A stretch of DNA of 8,570 nucleotides, taken from Pseudomonadota bacterium (GTDB taxonomy: Bacteria > Bdellovibrionota > JAFGOL01). The stretch covers positions 1 to 8,570 of the forward strand of contig JAPLFT010000298.1 of NCBI GenBank assembly GCA_026390535.1, given 5' to 3'. The translations under genes were made by a program, and so were the position numbers. The notes beneath the pieces are model-generated. The model worked only from the letters and a program-made list of their open reading frames with translations, had not been told where the DNA came from and searched no databases. Shown piece after piece: positions 5,319-8,570 of the stretch (its first letter is position 1; each line of letters begins with the position of its first letter).

Positions 5319-7454
5319 TTATGAATTAATCATTTCCATTTTATTTTTAAATCTGTGAGAAAGAACTTCCTTGAGTTTTTTATTGACGGTCATGGTCATA
5401 TCAGGGTCGCTATTCACTATTCTTTGCGCTTCATTCCTTGAGATTATCAATGTGTCTATGTCGCGTAATAAATTCCCCACCCTGAATCCAGGTATTCCAT
5501 GCTGGCGTGTGCCCAAAAATTCACCCGGTCCTCTTATAATAAGGTCCTCTTCCGCTATTTTAAATCCGTCGTTAGTCGAAACCATGGTATTAAGACGTTT
5601 TTGGGCTACTTCCGTAAGATGTGTACCAACCATCATTATACAGACACTTCTTGCCTCCCCTCTTCCTATTCTTCCTCTTAACTGGTGGAGTTGAGATAAT
5701 CCAAATCTCTCCGGATGCTCTATGAACATTATCGTTGCATTGGGAATATCTATACCAACTTCAATTACCGTCGTAGATACAAGAAGATGAATATTACCAT
5801 CCTTAAAATCTTTCATTATCCTGTCTTTCTCTTCCTGGCGCATCTTGCCGTGAAGCAATCCAACGTTATAACCTTTAAATTCCTCGCTCAGATGCTTTGC
5901 GGCATCCTTTGCATTCTTTAACATTATCTTGTCGCTCTCTTCTATTAGCGGATATACAAAATATGCCTGACGCCCTTTTTTCAGTTCAGTCCTTATAAAA
6001 TCATAGACGATTTTTCTCTTATTTTCATAGACAAGCTTTGTGACTATGGGCATCCGACCTTCCGGTTTCTCGTCTATCGTAGAGATATCAAGGTCACCAT
6101 ACAGAGTCATGGATAAAGTCCTTGGTATAGGCGTTGCCGTCATAACAAGTATATCCGGTGTTCCCTTGTTGATAAGATGTAGTCTCTGTTCAACCCCAAA
6201 TCTATGTTGTTCATCAACTATTATGAATCCGAGGTTTTTGAACGTTACATCCTCCTGAATGATCGCATGAGTGCCTATGATAAAAGGGATTTTCCCCGCT
6301 TCAGCGTCATTCTTGATTTTTAATTTTTCAGCCTTGCTTATTCCGCTTATCAATAATCTGCATTCAAAATCCTCACCAAAAAGTTTTTTAAAACTTTTAT
6401 AATGCTGTTCAGCAAGTATTTCTGTAGGGACCATTAGAGCTGCCTGATAACCGTTCATCATCGCAATTACAGCACAGTAAAAAGCAATTATGGTTTTCCC
6501 TGATCCTACGTCTCCCTGTATGAGCCTGTTCATCGGCTCCGAATGTTTCATGTCCTGTATGATCTCTGATATGACTTTTTTTTGTGACTTTGTTAGAGAA
6601 AAAGGGATCCTACTTTCAAGCATCTTTTGCCATTCCGGCTTTACATCAAAACTTATTCCTTTTCTTTTCTTCAGTCCTCTTCTTCTTAACGCAAGCGCAA
6701 GTTCCAGAATAAAGAATTCATCAAACACAAGTCTTTTTTGCCATTTTGTCCTAAAATCCCTAAGCGCATTTACATCCTCTTTTAGCGACGGGAAATGTGA
6801 TTCCCTGAAGCTCTCTTTTAATCCGGCTAATTTTAATCGCTCTATGAGCTCTGGAGGCATGAAGTCTTCAATAGAGGAAGTAAACTTCTCCACAAGATTA
6901 TACATTATTCTTCTTATGGTCTTCTGCCCAAGACCTTCAGTTTCCGAATATATCGGGACTATTCTTCCATAATGTATCTTATCTTCCGTGTCCTTGCCCT
7001 CGTCGGTCACCTCTATGTCCGGATGGTGTATCTCTATCCTTCCGTTGTATATGCTCACAGTACCCGAAACAAAGACATTTACACCGGGTTTCAAAAAATT
7101 CAGCATGTAATGTTCATTGAAATTAAACCACTTGCAATAGATGTTTCCCGTCTTATCACCAAGTTTTATGGACAGGATCTTTCTTTTGCTTTTTCTTAAT
7201 GGAATCAGATCCACGTCAAGGATCTGAGCTTTGAAAAGCCCGTATTCAAGAGGAGTAAGTTCAGATATGGTAAGCAGTTTGCTTCTGTCCTCGTAAGTAC
7301 GCGGGAGAAAATAAAAAGCATCTTCTACAGTCTCTATATCCTTACGTCTAAGCAGACCCGCGATCTTGGGTCCCACTCCTTTTACGTATTGTATAGGTGT
7401 AGCGCCTCCCTTTTTATAATGCGTTGTCTTTGGGTTTATACCTTTGTCGGCCAC
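5319..7454 (-). CDS. recG: ATP-dependent DNA helicase RecG
   Basis: Double-stranded DNA translocase that drives regression of stalled forks and branch migration of Holliday junctions. The product is 711 residues, normal for RecG. The start of the wedge region shows TPIQYVKGVGPK (19-30), and an OB-fold wedge domain covers about 60-150. Helicase motifs in order: Q-motif-like FSLTKSQ (285-291), Walker A GDVGSGKT (314-321), MVPTEILAEQH (341-351), DEQHRFG (414-420), TATPIPRT (439-446), STTVIEVGIDIPNA (560-573), QLRGRIGRG (591-599), and the RecG-type RGPGEFLGTRQHG (641-653). The start codon is GTG, chosen because GAGGG lies 9 bases upstream. The first 17 or so residues do not resemble other RecG N-termini that I know. 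The last two codons and the stop lie in the palindrome arm. It is downstream of greA on the same strand, probably cotranscribed. Confidence 0.97.
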   Translation of the reverse strand: MADKGINPKTTHYKKGGATPIQYVKGVGPKIAGLLRRKDIETVEDAFYFLPRTYEDRSKLLTISELTPLEYGLFKAQILDVDLIPLRKSKRKILSIKLGDKTGNIYCKWFNFNEHYMLNFLKPGVNVFVSGTVSIYNGRIEIHHPDIEVTDEGKDTEDKIHYGRIVPIYSETEGLGQKTIRRIMYNLVEKFTSSIEDFMPPELIERLKLAGLKESFRESHFPSLKEDVNALRDFRTKWQKRLVFDEFFILELALALRRRGLKKRKGISFDVKPEWQKMLESRIPFSLTKSQKKVISEIIQDMKHSEPMNRLIQGDVGSGKTIIAFYCAVIAMMNGYQAALMVPTEILAEQHYKSFKKLFGEDFECRLLISGISKAEKLKIKNDAEAGKIPFIIGTHAIIQEDVTFKNLGFIIVDEQHRFGVEQRLHLINKGTPDILVMTATPIPRTLSMTLYGDLDISTIDEKPEGRMPIVTKLVYENKRKIVYDFIRTELKKGRQAYFVYPLIEESDKIMLKNAKDAAKHLSEEFKGYNVGLLHGKMRQEEKDRIMKDFKDGNIHLLVSTTVIEVGIDIPNATIMFIEHPERFGLSQLHQLRGRIGRGEARSVCIMMVGTHLTEVAQKRLNTMVSTNDGFKIAEEDLIIRGPGEFLGTRQHGIPGFRVGNLLRDIDTLIISRNEAQRIVNSDPDMTMTVNKKLKEVLSHRFKNKMEMINS

Positions 7455-7463
7455 GTTCTGCGT

Positions 7464-7468
7464 CCCTC
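7464..7468 (-). promoter_or_regulatory. Shine-Dalgarno GAGGG of recG
   Basis: Read on the minus strand, GAGGG lies 9 bases before the GTG at 7454-7452. No ATG exists in frame between this and the upstream stop (TAG at 7502-7500), so this site decides the GTG start. Confidence 0.6.
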
Positions 7469-7488
7469 GTATGCCCGCGTCGCTCCGC

Positions 7489-7956
7489 TCATAAATATTC
7501 TATCTTTAAAATTTCATACTCGACTTCTCCCTTTGGAGATTTAACTATGATTATATCACCTTCGAATTTTCCTATCATTGCTCTCGCAATGGGCGACATA
7601 ATGGAGATCATTCCTTTGGATATATCGGCTTCATCCTGCCCTACTATCTGATATTTTATTTTTTCGTCAGCCTCAACATTAAGCACTGTTACAGTCGCAC
7701 CAAAAGCGATCTTATCCAGTTTAAGGTTTGACGGATCTATAACTTCAAATGTTGCCAGTTTTGAGGATATATCAGATATCCTTCCCTCTACAAAACTCTG
7801 TCTTTCCTTAGCCGCAGCATATTCTGCATTCTCACTCAAATCTCCATGGGCCCTGGCTTCTTCTATCGCCCTGATGACTTTTGGCCTTTCAACCTCTATA
7901 AGACGTTTTAGCTCCAACTCTAATTGTATTTTTCCCTTAATAGTTATAACCGGCAA
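7489..7956 (-). CDS. greA: Transcript cleavage/elongation factor GreA
   Basis: Binds the secondary channel of RNA polymerase and stimulates cleavage of the 3' end of backtracked RNA. The product is 155 residues, typical length. The N-terminal coiled coil (about 8-75) carries the signature ARAHGDLSENAEYAAAKERQ, with the tip acidic residues Asp39 and Glu42 corresponding to E. coli Asp41 and Glu44. This makes it a cleavage-competent Gre factor rather than an inhibitory Gfh-type relative. The C-terminal FKBP-like domain (about 80-155) includes SPIARAMIGKFEGD and EYEILKIEYL. The start codon is TTG at 7956, supported by GGAGGAG 7 bases upstream. It lies 17 bases after the upstream gene and 34 bases before recG, so all three probably share a transcript. 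Confidence 0.96.
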   Translation of the reverse strand: MPVITIKGKIQLELELKRLIEVERPKVIRAIEEARAHGDLSENAEYAAAKERQSFVEGRISDISSKLATFEVIDPSNLKLDKIAFGATVTVLNVEADEKIKYQIVGQDEADISKGMISIMSPIARAMIGKFEGDIIIVKSPKGEVEYEILKIEYL

Positions 7957-7963
7957 TTGTTTT

Positions 7964-7970
7964 CTCCTCC
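7964..7970 (-). promoter_or_regulatory. Strong Shine-Dalgarno GGAGGAG of greA
   Basis: Read on the minus strand, GGAGGAG ends 7 bases before the TTG at 7956-7954. A near-ideal site paired with a weak start codon fixes the GreA N-terminus as MPVITIKG. Confidence 0.75.
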
Positions 7971-7973
7971 GTT

Positions 7974-8570
7974 TTAAAACCTGACTTTAGGCTGTTCGCT
8001 GTATATATCCTTTATCGGGACATGGGAATATTCTTCTACCTTCAATTTCATCAGAGCAAGCTTCATCATAAAAGACTGATGATACAGCTTTATCATATTT
8101 TTTATTTTCTTTATTTCAGCTTCTATATAATTTCTGGCATCCGGATCATGGAAACAAAATCCCCGGGAGAATATATATCCTTTTCTCATCGGGATCAGCC
8201 TACCCTGGAAGATGTCCCCCTTATTTACCAGACTAAGGATGTAGCTGTCTTCCACCTTATGTTTTTTTCCCGAAAACAGGTCTTTAATAACAACCAGATC
8301 ATCGGTGACACTCTTAACAATAAAAAGACTGCTTATGGATTTTGTCATTCCTCCGTATATGGCTTCTTCATCAGAATTAAATTTTTCGTGATGACGGTCA
8401 TAAAAGAGGATCACCGGTGTAAGATCATCATCATCCAGTGTCCGATCAAAAATATACCAATCCAGAAAAAGATTTATCCTCTCCGGATAAAGAAGACTAT
8501 CCTCATGTACAACTCCGCTCAACGCAAAGAATTCATTCTTTGCCTTCTCGATCTGGGGACGATATGCACC
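7974..8570 (-). CDS. Uncharacterised conserved-looking protein, N-terminus beyond the window
   Basis: I do not recognise a named function. The frame is open from the stop at 7974 to the right edge, giving 198 visible residues beginning GAYRPQIEKAKNEFFALSG. A TTG at 8522 has no ribosome binding site and the residues before it read as protein, so the gene continues past the window. Visible parts: an aromatic, acidic segment (INLFLDWYIFDRTLDDDDL, about 31-49); a probable small beta domain (about 80-140; SLFIVKSVTDDLVVIKDLFSGK, NKGDIFQGRLIPMRKGYIF, FCFHDPDA); and a basic amphipathic, probably helical tail (AEIKKIKNMIKLYHQSFMMK). No signal peptide or membrane span is visible. The layout resembles unnamed proteins I recall from Deltaproteobacteria with an FLEWYLFDRPL-like motif; this is from memory. 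It leads the greA-recG unit. Confidence 0.75.
   Translation of the reverse strand, partial: GAYRPQIEKAKNEFFALSGVVHEDSLLYPERINLFLDWYIFDRTLDDDDLTPVILFYDRHHEKFNSDEEAIYGGMTKSISSLFIVKSVTDDLVVIKDLFSGKKHKVEDSYILSLVNKGDIFQGRLIPMRKGYIFSRGFCFHDPDARNYIEAEIKKIKNMIKLYHQSFMMKLALMKLKVEEYSHVPIKDIYSEQPKVRF

Larger units (their letters stand above)
5154..5329. repeat. Perfect 31-bp inverted repeat enclosing two stem-loops; MITE-like or terminator
   Basis: Bases 5154-5184 are the exact reverse complement of 5299-5329 (inner end CTAAGAAAATAAAACAAA on the left), separated by 114 bases. Both outermost ends are TTAA, a palindrome that could be part of the arms or a 4-base target duplication. Inside are two independent stem-loops (5198-5239 and 5248-5277), so a single strand could fold as a long stem topped by two hairpins. 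The left arm contains the carB stop (5155-5157) and the right arm the recG stop (5319-5321 on the minus strand). The geometry (short, AT-rich terminal repeats, no gene) fits a miniature inverted-repeat element; the position between convergent genes also fits a bidirectional terminator. The repeat is directly visible; its nature is inference. Confidence 0.85.

Noticed and set aside
5371..5921. Several open frames of 60-107 codons on the plus strand downstream of the palindrome
   Set aside because: All are antisense to the conserved RecG C-terminal helicase motifs, with no supporting start signals.
6490..6972. 160-codon open frame on the plus strand inside recG
   Set aside because: It lies antisense to the conserved RecG wedge and Walker A region, has low-complexity Ser/Phe-rich translation and no ribosome binding site. 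It is a by-product of recG codon usage.
8513..8521. The 9-mer CTCCGCTCA occurs here and again at 7483-7491
   Set aside because: It is a short match with no extended similarity on either side; one copy is coding and one spans the greA stop. Probably chance.

Overview
The window is chromosomal bacterial DNA of about 40% G+C by eye, with frequent ATA isoleucine and AGA/AGG arginine codons. It is dense in housekeeping genes. No phage, CRISPR, rRNA or tRNA genes are visible. The gene content does not fix the phylum. The codon style, the DJ-1-type protein with a signal-peptide-like leader, and carbamoyl-phosphate synthase subunits resembling the Bacteroidetes/eukaryotic CAD branch are compatible with an uncultured lineage such as Candidatus Omnitrophica, but that is a guess.

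Left half, plus strand (1-5157): a DJ-1/PfpI-family gene, then carA 24 bases later, then carB overlapping carA by one base (TAATG). The two car genes encode the glutamine-dependent carbamoyl-phosphate synthase, which makes carbamoyl phosphate for pyrimidines and arginine. Both subunits are full length with their main catalytic motifs. Both resemble the animal CAD/CPS1-type enzyme more than the E. coli enzyme. CarB carries an enlarged central region.

Middle (5154-5329): the convergent ends of carB and recG meet in a striking palindrome. A perfect 31-bp inverted repeat encloses 114 bases that hold two further stem-loops. The two outer arms contain the stop codons of both flanking genes. It could be a bidirectional terminator, a structured RNA, or a miniature inverted-repeat (MITE-like) element. 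This is the least ordinary part of the window.

Right half, minus strand (8570-5319): an uncharacterised protein that runs off the right edge, then greA (17-base gap, strong Shine-Dalgarno, TTG start), then recG (34-base gap, unusually G+C-rich, GTG start). These look like one transcription unit. GreA rescues backtracked RNA polymerase and RecG remodels stalled replication forks and recombination intermediates, so the pairing fits management of transcription and replication obstacles. The role of the first gene is unknown.
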